A stretch of DNA of 64,000 bases, from NCBI GenBank assembly GCA_963843745.1, contig CAWJLP010000006.1:372001-436000 (forward strand). Reading direction: 5' to 3'. Position 1 is the stretch's first letter. Each line of letters starts with the position of its first letter. Below the pieces are notes generated by a model. That model did no database searches. It was not told where the DNA came from and worked only from the letters and a program-made list of their open reading frames with translations. The position numbers and the translations under genes are program-made. This document shows positions 16,574 to 26,041 of this stretch, piece by piece. The stretch is from Trebonia sp963843745 (lineage in GTDB: Bacteria > Actinomycetota > Actinomycetes > Streptosporangiales > Streptosporangiaceae).

Positions 16574-18601
16574 ATGCCACAGCCGATCGCGCGTCGCGTC
16601 GCCCTTCGGGCGATGCAGCTTGCGATCGTGGCTGCCGGGATCTTCGTCATCATGATGCTGTTCTCGAGGCAGGCGCACGCGTCGACCCTCGACACGCAGT
16701 CGCCCCTCGGATCCGCGCCGTCCTCCGCCCTCTCATCGGTGGGGTCGGCCGTCAACGCGGTCGCCAAGCCGGTCACTTCCGCGACTTCGGCTGTGAACGC
16801 GGGCCAGCAGGGCGGCGGGTCTCAGAGCGGCTCCTCGGGCGTGGGCAACCAGTCCTCCGGTGGAAGCGGAAGCTCTGCCACCGCGCCGCAGTCCACCGCA
16901 TCGACGGTACCGGCAGCCGGGCAAGCAACGGCGCCCGTTACGACCACGGTGGCCCCGGTCATCAAGCCCGCTGCCGCGGCGATCTCGCCGGCCGCCAACA
17001 CGAGCACGCCGGCCGCCAACACGAGCACGCCGGCCGCCAACACGAGCACGCCGGCCGCCAAGCAGACCGCCGGCAACCTCGCACAGGTCAGTAACACGGT
17101 CACCAAGGCAACGTCGAACGCCGGAACCACGCTCGGGTCCGTCACCAAGGCAACTGCCCCGGCCGCCTCCACCGTCACCAAGACGCTGGCACCGGTCACC
17201 AACACCGTGACCCCGGCCGCCTCCACCGTCACCAAGACGCTGGCACCGGTCACCAACACCGTGACCCCGGCCGCCTCCACCGTCACCAAGACGCTGGCAC
17301 CCGTCACCAACACCGTGACCCCGGCCGCCTCCACCGTCACCAAGACGCTGGCACCCGTCACCAACACCGTGACCCCGGCCGCCTCCACCGTCACCAAGAC
17401 GCTGGCACCCGTCACCAGCGCCGTGACCCCGGCCGCCTCCACCGTCACCAAGACGCTGGCACCCGTCACCAGCGCGGTGACCCCGGCCGCTCCACCGTCA
17501 CCGACGCTCGCACCCGTCACCAGCACGTGACCCCGGCCGCCTCCACCGTCACCAGACGCTGGCACCGTGACCAGCGCGGTGACCCCGGTCCTGTCGACCG
17601 TCACCGGCACGCTCGCACCCGTCACGAGCACCGTGGCCCCGGTCGTCTCCACCGTCACCCAAACACTGACGCCCGTGACCAGCGCGGTGACCCCGGTCCT
17701 GTCGACCGTCACCGGCACGCTCGCACCCGTCACGAGCACCGTGGCCCCGGTCGTCTCCACCGTCACCCAAACACTGACGCCCGTGACCAGCGCGGTGACC
17801 CCGGTCCTCTCGACCGTCACCGGCACGCTCGCACCCGTCACGAGCACCGTGGCGCCGGTCGTCTCCACCGTCACCGGGACGCTCGCACCCGTTACAAGCA
17901 CGCTGACGCCGGTCGTGTCGACCGTCACCGGGGCGCTCGCACCGGTCACGGGAGCGCTGACCCCGGTCGTGTCGACCCTCACCGGCGCGCTCGCACCGGT
18001 CACCGGAACGCTGACCCCGGTCGTGTCGACCCTCACCGGCGCGCTCGCACCGGTCACCGGAACGCTGACCCCGGTCGTGTCGACCCTCACCGGCGTGCTC
18101 GCACCCGTGACGGGGACAGTGACTCCGCTCCTCGCCACCGTCACCGGGGCGGCAGGTTCCGTTCTCGGTACGGTGCCCCCAGTCCTCGCGACCGGCACCC
18201 CGGCGCTCGGTCCGCTCGGTCCCGTCAGCGGCTCCCCAGCTGGAACGACCTCCGGGTCGCTGCCCGCCCTTGCCCAGTCCCTGCAGTCCGGGAACCCGGC
18301 GACGCCAGGGACGATGCTGCCGGGCGGCTCGTGGTGGCAGCCGCCGGGGACAGGCGGCAGCCCGGCGTCGTCGCTGTCGCCGCTGCCCAGGGTGCCGATC
18401 ACACCGGGTGGCGGCCCAGGCGGTGGCCCGAGTGGCGGCGGTGTCGGCGGCTTCGGCGGCGGTAGCACCAATGCGGGAGCGTTCGGTGGCGTCGTGGCGG
18501 CATTGACCGCAGCGCTCGTGCTGCTCCTACTGCTCTTGATGCGCCGCGCTGCGGCCAAGCCGATCTGGCGTTCCTATCTGCCGGAGGTTCCGCCGGCGTA
18601 A
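16574..18601 (+). pseudogene. Repeat-rich wall-anchored surface protein, frame broken near 17.5 kb
   Basis: One gene can be read in the same frame from 16574 to 17527 and again from 17567 to 18601. It has a signal peptide (LAIVAAGIFVIMMLFSRQAHA), three ANTSTPA units, then about twenty 18-residue Thr/Val/Pro repeats (TPAASTVTKTLAPVTNTV and variants), a Gly-rich linker, and a C-terminal membrane helix (VAALTAALVLLLLLLMRRAA). Between about 17485 and 17565 at least five bases are missing relative to the repeat unit; a TGA appears at 17528 and the frame is then restored. The product would be a stalk-like cell-surface protein. Frame loss may be real or an assembly error in a 54-bp repeat. Confidence 0.75.
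17150..18110 (+). repeat. 54-bp tandem repeat array in the surface-protein gene
   Basis: Near-identical 54-bp units encode 18 residues each (start PAASTVTKTLAPVT). From about 17570 a diverged set based on LSTVTGTLAPVTS follows. The first block has six or seven near-perfect copies, which favours slippage and recombination. Confidence 0.85.
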
Positions 18602-18683
18602 CTCCTTTCCTTCCCATCTGTTCATGCCTCGGCGTCGAACCAGAGCGTTCGCCGCTGATCCTGAGGAAGGAAAGTGAAGCACC

Positions 18684-19710
18684 TTGCGTGTGTGGACGAA
18701 GTCCGCGTGCGTGGTGCTTGCCTGGGGCATGCTGCTCACCCTTCTGGTGGCCAGCATGGGAGGGTCCGTCCCCCGGACCCAGGCGAACATGCGCATCGCG
18801 AGTAGTACTACCGCGGTCACTCTGACTAGCACGGTGGACGCCGCTGCGGCGTCCATGACGACGGCCACGACGGCGCAGCCCGCGCCGAGGTACGTCGTGC
18901 AGCCAGGTGACTCGTTGTCCAGCATCGCCGCGGCACGCACAGTGCGCGGCGGCTGGCAAGCTCTCTACGCGGCTAACCAGCAAGTCATCGGCCCGGATCC
19001 GGATGTCATTCGTCCCGGCACCGTTCTGGTGCTGCCAGGCCGGGTGACACCGGTTCGCTACACGGTCAGAACCGGAGACACCTTGTCGGGCATCGCCACC
19101 GAGTTCGCCATACCCGGCGGCTGGCCGACGCTCTACGCCGCTAACCGCCGAGTCATCGGCTCAGATCCCAACGTGATCCATCCGGGCACCGCGCTTACGC
19201 TCGCGCGCCCGGAGGCACCGACACGGCCGTCGTCAAGTCCGGCTCGCCACCACCAGGCGCAGCCGACACCGCCGGCAACCCATGCCGCGTCGCCACACCA
19301 TGCCCCGCAGACGAGCACAACGGCGCCCACGGGCATGCCGGGGTGGCTGCGGATCATGCTGCTGGCGGCGGGCGTGCTCATAGGGGCCGCCTTCCTTACC
19401 GAACTGGTCCTTGCGATCGCCCGCCGGCGTCGTCAGGCCATGGTCAGGAACGCCAAGCCCGAGACCACCTCCCCCCGCGAATCACCGGAGGTTGAACCCT
19501 TGCTTACACAAGAGCCTCACATCGTCCTGGCCGACTACGACCGACTGGTCGTGACCCATAACAAGGCCGATGACACGGTTCTGCGTACTGCGGCCGCCCG
19601 GCGAGGACCCCAGGGCGATCCTGCGGGTCGCCCGCCTAGTCCTACCGGAGGATCCCTATGAGGAACTCGCCGATCAGCTCGGGGTGTCCGCGAGCTGGCC
19701 AATGGAGTGA
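18684..19710 (+). pseudogene. Two-LysM membrane protein with a frameshift near its C-terminus
   Basis: TTG 18684 follows GGAAGGAAAG. A signal anchor (VVLAWGMLLTLLVASMGG) precedes two LysM domains (YVVQPGDSLSSIAAARTVRG; YTVRTGDTLSGIATEFAIPG), a Pro/His linker, a second helix (LRIMLLAAGVLIGAAFLTEL) and a cytoplasmic tail. As read, the frame stops at 19661. One extra base near 19571 explains this: shifting there gives VLRPPGEDPRAIL, then RLVLPEDPYEELADQLGV and a stop at 19710, a far more protein-like end than the read tail. The LysM domains should bind peptidoglycan. The restored end would overlap the convergent XRE gene by 69 bases. Confidence 0.7.
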
Positions 19711-20214
19711 GGCAGCTGGAATAGCCCAGCCGAAGTCGCGCGGTAAGCGCGGCTGGTGAGGGGAGGAATCCCGGTTACGGAGCGATTCGACGAGGGCCGC
19801 GACGTGACGGCGGTCGTCGGGCGACAACTCGTCGATGCTGGCGATCAGGAGCTCTCGCTCCTGATCGCCAGGCTCCCGCTGCCCGGCTGGGGCCTCGTCG
19901 TAGTAGTGCAGTCCAGTGGACTCGGCGGCGGCGGTGCGCACCACGGAGACGGGCACATCGAGCCCTTTGGCGAGCGCGTCGATGGTGGCCGGGCGTGGCG
20001 GCCGGACCAGGTTCCGCGTGGTGGCGAGGGTGTAGACCGTGGACCGGGGCAGCCCGCCGCGGCGGGCGACCTCTCCGTACGACCAGCCGCGGTCGCGAAG
20101 CCGTTCCTGGATCAAGCGCTGCAGTGGATTGATCGCACGCTCTGGGGCAGTCGCGTCGGCTTCCGGTCCCTCCCCCGGAAGATCCGCCCTGCCATCCGCC
20201 GTGTGCGCCGCCAT
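19642..20214 (-). CDS. XRE-family helix-turn-helix regulator
   Basis: About 190 residues. An N-terminal helix-turn-helix is visible: PLQRLIQERLRDRGWSYGEV, ARRGGLPRSTVYTLATT. The middle, DALAKGLDVPVSVVRTAAAE, completes a Cro/CI-like domain. The C-terminal half is acidic (DQERELLIASIDELSPDDRR). It is transcribed away from the peptide gene at 20369, with two strong palindromes between them, so it probably controls the peptide and itself. ATG 20214 is preferred over TTG 20223. Confidence 0.75.
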   Translation of the reverse strand: MAAHTADGRADLPGEGPEADATAPERAINPLQRLIQERLRDRGWSYGEVARRGGLPRSTVYTLATTRNLVRPPRPATIDALAKGLDVPVSVVRTAAAESTGLHYYDEAPAGQREPGDQERELLIASIDELSPDDRRHVAALVESLRNRDSSPHQPRLPRDFGWAIPAASLHWPARGHPELIGEFLIGILR

Positions 20215-20290
20215 ACCTATCAACCTAGCCCCTGCTCGGTGCCTAAAAGGTCAGCTGCGATTCTCGCGTTGACTGATCCCAAATAATATT

Positions 20291-20336
20291 GTACGGTGAT
20301 GACCGTACGGTCTGTACGCGTAAGAACGTACAGACC
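20291..20336. promoter_or_regulatory. Double palindrome, likely operator between XRE regulator and peptide gene
   Basis: Two perfect inverted repeats abut. GTACGGT-GATG-ACCGTAC spans 20291-20308 (7-bp arms). GGTCTGTACG with CGTACAGACC, loop of 8, spans 20309-20336 (10-bp arms). Both carry a GTAC core. They lie in the divergent promoter region in an AT-rich stretch. Binding by the adjacent XRE protein is inferred. Confidence 0.65.
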
Positions 20337-20368
20337 ACCGAGATAGCTCTCTCCAAAAGGAGGCTTCA

Positions 20369-20596
20369 ATGTCCACCACCGCTATCACGATGGAAGAGCT
20401 CGAGTCCGAGCGCGCCGAGCTGCTCCCCAGCCGGGAGACCCTGACGAACAGGTGTGGGTGCAAGACCACCTACGGCAGCACCAGCAACACCAACTCCTTC
20501 GTCTACCAGTCCGGGCAGGGCAACGTGAACGGCTCTCACAACTTCACGGTCGAGCTCAACAACGCCAACAGCGGCTGGCAGCTCATCGGCGTGTAA
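20369..20596 (+). CDS. Leader-like small peptide, candidate modified or secreted peptide precursor
   Basis: 75 residues, preceded by a near-perfect ribosome site (AAAAGGAGG, six bases from ATG). The N-terminal 30 residues are acidic and helix-prone with ELLPSRETLT, a leader-like motif. The rest is small-residue-rich with a CGC motif: NRCGCKTTYG, STSNTNSFVY, QSGQGNVNGS, HNFTVELNNA. This acidic-leader plus Asn/Ser/Thr/Gly core layout is typical of ribosomally made, processed peptides, but no known class is matched. It is followed by a hairpin and an M50-type protease gene, and preceded by a palindromic operator. Confidence 0.6.
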   Translation: MSTTAITMEELESERAELLPSRETLTNRCGCKTTYGSTSNTNSFVYQSGQGNVNGSHNFTVELNNANSGWQLIGV

Positions 20597-20660
20597 CCCT
20601 CCCGACCCTCACCGATGGCCCGCTCCGCGCGTAACAGCGGGGACGCACGGAGCGGCCAGA

Positions 20661-20706
20661 AGGGAAGGGGCCGCCCGGCCGCACCCGGGTGGCCCCTTTC
20701 CCTTCC
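20661..20706 (+). terminator. GC-rich hairpin between peptide gene and protease gene
   Basis: GGGAAGGGGCC pairs with GGCCCCTTTCCC (one bulge), and an inner CCCGG/CCGGG stem can stack in the loop. No long U tract follows. It fits a partial terminator that lets the peptide be made in excess of the downstream protease. Confidence 0.6.
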
Positions 20707-20759
20707 AATCAAGTCTTGCGGCCGTCGCGTCGTAGCGCACGGCAGAGAGGTGCAGAACC

Positions 20760-22177
20760 GTGAGCACTGCCACACAACCCATGAGCACCCATCTCACGGC
20801 ATCCACCCCCGCGGGCGACGCACCCGTCATCGCTGACCCTCCCAGGCTGGCCGAGGGAGTCGAGTTGCTCGGCGAGTTCCGGAATTCCGGCGACAGCCAG
20901 CCGCCTTCGCTGGTGCGGCGGGCCGATGGCCAAGTCATCCAGATGTCCCGGCTGCTCTACCTCGTGGCGTCCCGGATCGACGGCTCCCGCGACGCACCGA
21001 CGATCGCGGACCTGGTCAGCGACGACCTCGGCCGGCCACTGAACGCCGACCAGGTCCGCTACGTCATCACCGCCAAGCTGCTGCCCCTCGGCATACTCGC
21101 CACCAACGGCGCGCCACGCACCCTGCCGACGGCCAACCCCTTGCTAGCGCTCAGGGCTCGCGGCACCCTCCTGCCCGAGCGCGCCGCGAACGCCGTCGGG
21201 ACGTTCTTCCGCCCGCTGTTCCGGTGGCCCGTGATCGTGGCCGTCCTCGTCAGCGTCGCGGCCATGGACTACTGGGTGTTCGCTGTCCACGGGCTGACCG
21301 CCGGGGCTCAGCAGGTGCTCCGCGATCCGGTCGGCGTGATCGTCGTCTTCGCCCTGTCCGTGGTCTCCGGCCTTGTTCCACGAGTGTCGGGCACGCGGCG
21401 GGCTGCCGCTACGGCGGCGCGCGGTCGGGCAGGATCGGCGTCGGGATCTACCTGGTCTGGCCGTCGTTCTTCACCAACGTCACCGACTCGTACCGGCTCA
21501 GCCGCGCCGGGCGGCTGCGCACCGACCTCGGCGGCCTGTACTTCGACCTGATCTTCATCCTGGCCCTGGCGGGTCTCTACGCGGCCACCTCGTCCGAGAT
21601 CCTGCTCCTCGTCATCGCCATTACACACTTGGAGATGCTGGAGCAACTGCTCCCGTTCGTTCGCTTCGACGGCTACTTCATTCTCAGCGATCTCATCGGT
21701 GTTCCCGACTTGTTCGCTCGCGTGGTGCCTATCTTGAGAAGCGCCCTGTTCAGGAAGCGCAAGGACCAAGGCATCGCCGGAATGCGGCGGAACGCCCGGA
21801 TGATAGTGACCGGCTGGGTGCTATGCGTCATCCCGCTGCTTGTATTCACCCTGGGGTACATGCTGTTGCATCTCCCCGCGATGGACCGCGCGCTATGGCG
21901 TTCCTCGAGCATGCAGGCGCACCTCATGGCGACGGCGGCCGCTGGCCGCCAGTACGCGGCAGCCAGCGCCGATTTCATCAGCATATTTTTGGAGGCCCTG
22001 CCGGTCGCCGGGTCGGTTTACATCGTTGCCGGGCTTGCGCGCAGGGCCGCGACGCTGGGCCTGCGCTGGTCCGCCGGATACCCGCGCAGGCGCCTCCTGG
22101 TCTCCGTTGCCGCTCTGGCCTGGCTGACCTTGCTCGCACTGTTCTGGATCGCGAACGGCCAGTTCCGTGGCTGGTAA
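20760..22177 (+). pseudogene. M50-type peptide zinc metalloprotease, frame broken at the HExxH motif
   Basis: Three frames join into one protein of about 470 residues. The N-terminal part (20760-21375) has a PqqD-like winged domain (VRRADGQVIQMSRLLYLVAS) and membrane helices (PVIVAVLVSVAAMDYWVF). The C-terminal part (21395-22177) has helices and FFTNVTDSYRL, then LEQLLPFVRFDGYFILSDLI (the distal zinc-ligand segment of M50 proteins). One extra base near 21377 and another near 21392 flank the catalytic motif, which in between reads FHEC and then GHAAGC, i.e. HECGH. The protein would cut or export the upstream peptide. As sequenced it is split into non-functional parts. Confidence 0.75.
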
Positions 22178-22197
22178 CCCGCCACTAGCATGCGAGC

Positions 22198-23004
22198 ATG
22201 CGCGCGCCGGGGCTTGACCGCGATGGCTTCATCAGGCGCGAAGGTGATCTCGCCCTCGTGCCGAGAGCATTCGCGACTGTCGTAGAGGCGGCGAAGGCCG
22301 CCATCCTGGACAGCTTCGGCCCCGATCGCCTGCACAGCGGCTATCTCTACGGAAGCATTCCCCGCGGCACAGCCGTGCCCGGAGTATCCGATCTTGACAT
22401 GCTGCTCGCGTTGCGGCATGAGCCGACTGACGCCGACCGCAAGGCCGTGGCCACCCTGGAGAGCATGCTCGACACGAGCTTCACCCAGATCAGCGGCGCG
22501 GGAATCGGGCTCGCCAGCACGGCCACCCTGCTGAGCGACCTTGAACGGTACGACCTTGGCTGGTTCGTCGCGTGCCTGTGCACGCCACTGATCGGCGAGG
22601 ACCTGGCGGCCCAGCTGCCCAGGTACCGCCCCACGTCGCTGCTCGCCAGGGAAACGAACGGCGACGTCGGCGACCTGCTGCCCCGCTGGCGTGGCCAGCT
22701 GAGCCACGCCGAGTCCGACGCCGACCTGAAAGCGATGAGCCGCCGCGTCGGCCGCCGCCTCGTACGAACGGGATTTACCCTGGTCATGCCACGCTGGGGA
22801 GGCTGGACAAGCGACCTAGACGAATCGGCGGCTGTCTTCGGCCGCTACTACCCGGAGCGCCGGGAGCAGATGGAGCTAGCGGCGGAAGCGGCCAAGGCAA
22901 CAACCGCGGACCGCGAAGCGATCGCCATGCTCATCGACGACCTCGGACCATGGCTAGCCGCCGAATACCTCGCAACGCACGGCAGGAAGACACCGCGGCC
23001 CTAG
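22198..23004 (+). CDS. Nucleotidyltransferase-domain protein
   Basis: 268 residues. The motif YLYGSIPRGTAVPGVSDLDM near residue 50 is the GSxxRG...SDxD signature of Pol-beta-type nucleotidyltransferases, with the metal-binding Asp pair in SDLD. Such enzymes adenylate antibiotics or proteins. The C-terminal half is helical and unassigned. The ATG lies 20 bases after the protease gene, so it may be cotranscribed. It overlaps the last four bases of the convergent hydrolase gene. Confidence 0.75.
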   Translation: MRAPGLDRDGFIRREGDLALVPRAFATVVEAAKAAILDSFGPDRLHSGYLYGSIPRGTAVPGVSDLDMLLALRHEPTDADRKAVATLESMLDTSFTQISGAGIGLASTATLLSDLERYDLGWFVACLCTPLIGEDLAAQLPRYRPTSLLARETNGDVGDLLPRWRGQLSHAESDADLKAMSRRVGRRLVRTGFTLVMPRWGGWTSDLDESAAVFGRYYPERREQMELAAEAAKATTADREAIAMLIDDLGPWLAAEYLATHGRKTPRP

Positions 23005-24068
23005 CGCTGCCGCGTGCCAGCCAGATGCTCCGCCAGCGCGGCACGGAACACCGCCGGCTGGTCAAGGTGCGGACCGTGCCCGGAGTCCTGGATGGCGATT
23101 TCGCGGTACTGCCCGCCCGCCGCGGCGTAGCCGTCCAGCAGGGCACGGGTTTGCCCGAGCATCGGCTGCGGCGGCCACGCGTCCGGCCCCGGCCACCCGG
23201 GAACCGCCCCGATGGAGCCCAGGTAGGCGAGGTCGTACAGGGAGGTGTCGGACACGATGACGTCGTCCGTGCCCCGCAGCCACAGGATCGGCGGCTTGGG
23301 CGAGAGCGCCGCCAGGCTGGCGACCCGGAAATGGACCGGGGCCATCGTGTTCAGCACCCCACGGTCGCCGGGAACGAACCCCGGCCAGTCCGCCACCTGC
23401 GAAGAGGTGCCCGGATAGTGGTCGTCGCCGATCCGCGTCGACAGCATCGACTCCACGAAGATGTCGAGCTCGGCCGGCACGAAGGGCGGCTTCACGTAGT
23501 GGGCGAGCAGCACCTGCCGCGGTGACGTGGGGCTGTCCGCGCCGCGGTCGCCCGCCGCCAGCCGTGCCACGAAGTCAGGATTGACGGAACCGCCGCCAGA
23601 ACCGGCTCCGGACGGATCGCACAGCACACCGTCCGTCCCGCGGGTGCCGCCGAATCCGCAGGGGGAGACCGGCGCCACCAGGGTCACGGACGCCGCGCGG
23701 TGAGCCGCGGGCCGTTCGGCGAGGTACTGCAGCACCACGCCGCCGCCCATGCTCCAGCCCACCAGGTGGACCGACGTCAGCCCCAGCGCCTCGATGACCG
23801 CGGCCAGGTCGTCGGCGTAGTCGCCGAGCCCGCGGGTCGCGTCCACCGGTTCCGGGTCGGTCTCGCCGAAGCCGCGCAGGTCCACCGCCAGCGGCCGGTA
23901 GCCGTCCGGCAGGGCGAGCATGGTCGGCTGCCAGAACAGGGACGACGACACGTTGCCGTGCACGAACAGCACAGGATCGCCGGCCCGCCCGGGCACCGAC
24001 AGCACGGCCGTGGTCAGCCGGCTGGTGGGCACCCGCTCGGCGGCAATGCCAGGCAGCAGTGTCTGCAC
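23001..24068 (-). CDS. Alpha/beta hydrolase
   Basis: 355 residues. The oxyanion segment VLFVHGNVSSSLFWQP and the nucleophile elbow VGWSMGGG (Ser near residue 137) are intact. The Asp member lies in WLRGTDDVIVSD and the catalytic His in QDSGHGPHLDQP. The fold is that of esterases, lipases and ring-cleavage hydrolases. Its GTG start shares one base with the stop of the acyl-CoA synthetase gene (TAGTG), so it is translationally coupled and may act on the same aromatic or fatty substrate route. Confidence 0.85.
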   Translation of the reverse strand: MQTLLPGIAAERVPTSRLTTAVLSVPGRAGDPVLFVHGNVSSSLFWQPTMLALPDGYRPLAVDLRGFGETDPEPVDATRGLGDYADDLAAVIEALGLTSVHLVGWSMGGGVVLQYLAERPAAHRAASVTLVAPVSPCGFGGTRGTDGVLCDPSGAGSGGGSVNPDFVARLAAGDRGADSPTSPRQVLLAHYVKPPFVPAELDIFVESMLSTRIGDDHYPGTSSQVADWPGFVPGDRGVLNTMAPVHFRVASLAALSPKPPILWLRGTDDVIVSDTSLYDLAYLGSIGAVPGWPGPDAWPPQPMLGQTRALLDGYAAAGGQYREIAIQDSGHGPHLDQPAVFRAALAEHLAGTRQR

Positions 24069-25903
24069 TACGAGGTCCTTTCCGCGACGATGACACCCGC
24101 GGGTACGGGGTCGTCGTACAGCATGTCCACCAAGTCCGCCCGGCGGGCGAGCACCCGGCGCTGGTTAATGTAGCCCTTGTCGGTGATCTCCCCGGCGTCC
24201 AGGCTGGCCGGGCTCGCCAGCACGACGAGCCGCTCGACGCGCGCCGCGGACCCGGCAGCGCCGTTGTGGTCGGCGAGCGCCCTGGCGAGCAGCTTGCGCA
24301 GTTCGCCGTGCACGATCAGCTCCCCGTCGGCCGCTGGCTCGTCGCCGAGCAGCCGCCTGGCCTCGGCCGCGTTCAGCCAGCCGAGCGCGCAGACGTAGTC
24401 CCTGTTCTCCCCCGCGAGCACCGCGTCGGAGAGCACCGGGATCGCGGACAGCAGCCTGGTGCGCACCGCGCCGACCCGGACGAACGTGCCGGACGCGAGC
24501 TTGAAGTCCTCGGCGATCCTGCCGCGGAAGACCAGCCCCGCGGAGGGGTCGGCGGGGTCGGCGAGCGCGACCGCGTCGCCGGTCCGGTAGAAGCCGTCAG
24601 CGTCGAACGCCGCCGCGGTCAGGTCCGGCAGGCCGAAGTACCCGGGCGTCACCATCGGGCCGCGCACCCGGATCTCGCAGGCATCGCCGTCGGCGGGCAC
24701 CAGCTTGACCTCGGCGCCTGGCAGCGGCACGCCGATGCAGCGGGCGTCGGTGAACGGGAAGTGCGCGCTGGTCACCGCAGGCGCGGTCTCGGTGGCGCCC
24801 CAGGACCCGGTGACCGGGACCTGGCGGCCGACGGTGCGTTCGGCGACGGCCGCGAGCCGGTCGCGGAGCGCGGCGGGCAGCGCCGCGGCGGCGTTGAATA
24901 TCAGCCGCAGCCGGGAGAAGAAACGGGCAGCGAACTCCGGATCGGCTTCCAGCGCCGGCACCAGCTGCGCGTACCCCGCGGGGACGTTGAAGTAGATGGT
25001 CGGCGGCACGTCGGTGAGGTTCCTGATCGTCTGCCCGAACAGCGCCGGCACGGGCCGCCCCGCGTCGACGTACAGGGTGCCGCCGGAGCTGATCATCATG
25101 TTCAGGTTGTGATTGCCGCCGAACGTGTGGCTCCACGGCAGCCAGTCCACGATCACCGGCCGTTCCCGGCCGAGGAACGGCCAGGCCTGCCGGATCATCT
25201 GCTGGTTCGCGGCGAGCATCCGGTGCGTGTTCAGCACGCCCTTCGGCGCCCCGGTCGAGCCGGAGGTGAAAAGGATCTTCGCCGTGCCGTCCGGGCTGAG
25301 GTCGGCGAAGGCTGTCCGCACCGCCTCGCCCGGGTTCGTATTCATCAGAACGGACAGTTGCTCCGCCCCGTCCCGGTGACCCGCGCTCACCACGGCGGGG
25401 ATGCCGGGCAGCGCGTCGAGCGCCGCCTCGAAGGCCGCCGCGTCCGCGGCGAACACCGCACCCGGGCTGATCAGCCCGGCGATGTCCCTGATCCGAGCGT
25501 GGTCCCGGCTCTGCAGCGAGTAGGCGACGCTGACCGGCGCGACCGGGATGCCCGCCGTCATCGCGCCGAGCGTCACCAGCAGGTGGTCCACGCCGTTGCC
25601 GGACAGCACGAGCAGCGGCCGGCCAGGTCCGAGGCCCCGGTCGAGCAGCGCCTGCCCAATGGCATCGGCCGCCCCGGCCGCGCGTCCGTAGCTGACCGTG
25701 CGCCAGTCACCACGGGCCCGTTCGGATATCAAAGGATGTTCGGGAGCGATTCCCGCCCACTCCCGCAGGCTATGCACCACCGTCACCGGGTAGTCGCCCA
25801 GTTCCTCGGCAGAGCGAAGCAGCAGCTCGCCCGGCTCGCCGCCGTCGACGGCGAGGACTCGCGGCGGCGCGAACAGATCCCGGACACCATCGGTGCTGGC
25901 CAT
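24068..25903 (-). CDS. Acyl-CoA synthetase, feruloyl-CoA synthase-like
   Basis: 611 residues of the ANL adenylating family. Motif A3 is ILFTSGSTGAPKGVLNTHRM and A5 is GSWGATETAPAV. The Asp of A7 is in DGFYRTGDAVAL, followed by LVFRGRIAEDFKLASGTFVR. The A3-A8 pattern and the LPWSHTFGGNHNLNMM segment match feruloyl-CoA synthases. It should activate an aromatic or fatty carboxylate with ATP and CoA. ATG 25903 has GGGGAG five bases upstream. A double TetR-type operator lies 140 bases upstream. It starts a two-gene unit with the hydrolase. Confidence 0.85.
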   Translation of the reverse strand: MASTDGVRDLFAPPRVLAVDGGEPGELLLRSAEELGDYPVTVVHSLREWAGIAPEHPLISERARGDWRTVSYGRAAGAADAIGQALLDRGLGPGRPLLVLSGNGVDHLLVTLGAMTAGIPVAPVSVAYSLQSRDHARIRDIAGLISPGAVFAADAAAFEAALDALPGIPAVVSAGHRDGAEQLSVLMNTNPGEAVRTAFADLSPDGTAKILFTSGSTGAPKGVLNTHRMLAANQQMIRQAWPFLGRERPVIVDWLPWSHTFGGNHNLNMMISSGGTLYVDAGRPVPALFGQTIRNLTDVPPTIYFNVPAGYAQLVPALEADPEFAARFFSRLRLIFNAAAALPAALRDRLAAVAERTVGRQVPVTGSWGATETAPAVTSAHFPFTDARCIGVPLPGAEVKLVPADGDACEIRVRGPMVTPGYFGLPDLTAAAFDADGFYRTGDAVALADPADPSAGLVFRGRIAEDFKLASGTFVRVGAVRTRLLSAIPVLSDAVLAGENRDYVCALGWLNAAEARRLLGDEPAADGELIVHGELRKLLARALADHNGAAGSAARVERLVVLASPASLDAGEITDKGYINQRRVLARRADLVDMLYDDPVPAGVIVAERTS

Positions 25904-26041
25904 CTCGCGCTCCCCTGTGACGCGCCTGGGCCTGGACCGGGCCCGACATTCGACTAGTGCCTTCGGTCTGACTACATCTTTGTAGCGCTTCTCGGGCCGC
26001 GCCCACAAGGCTCTGTACATTCCCGGGGCGGACGATCTATT

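Noticed and set aside
16822..18558. 578-codon minus-strand ORF of Val/Thr repeats
   Set aside because: It is the reverse of the 54-bp repeat array of the surface-protein gene; no start or domain of its own.
24059..25957. 632-codon plus-strand ORF
   Set aside because: It is antisense to the acyl-CoA synthetase, which has all ANL motifs. Composition shadow.
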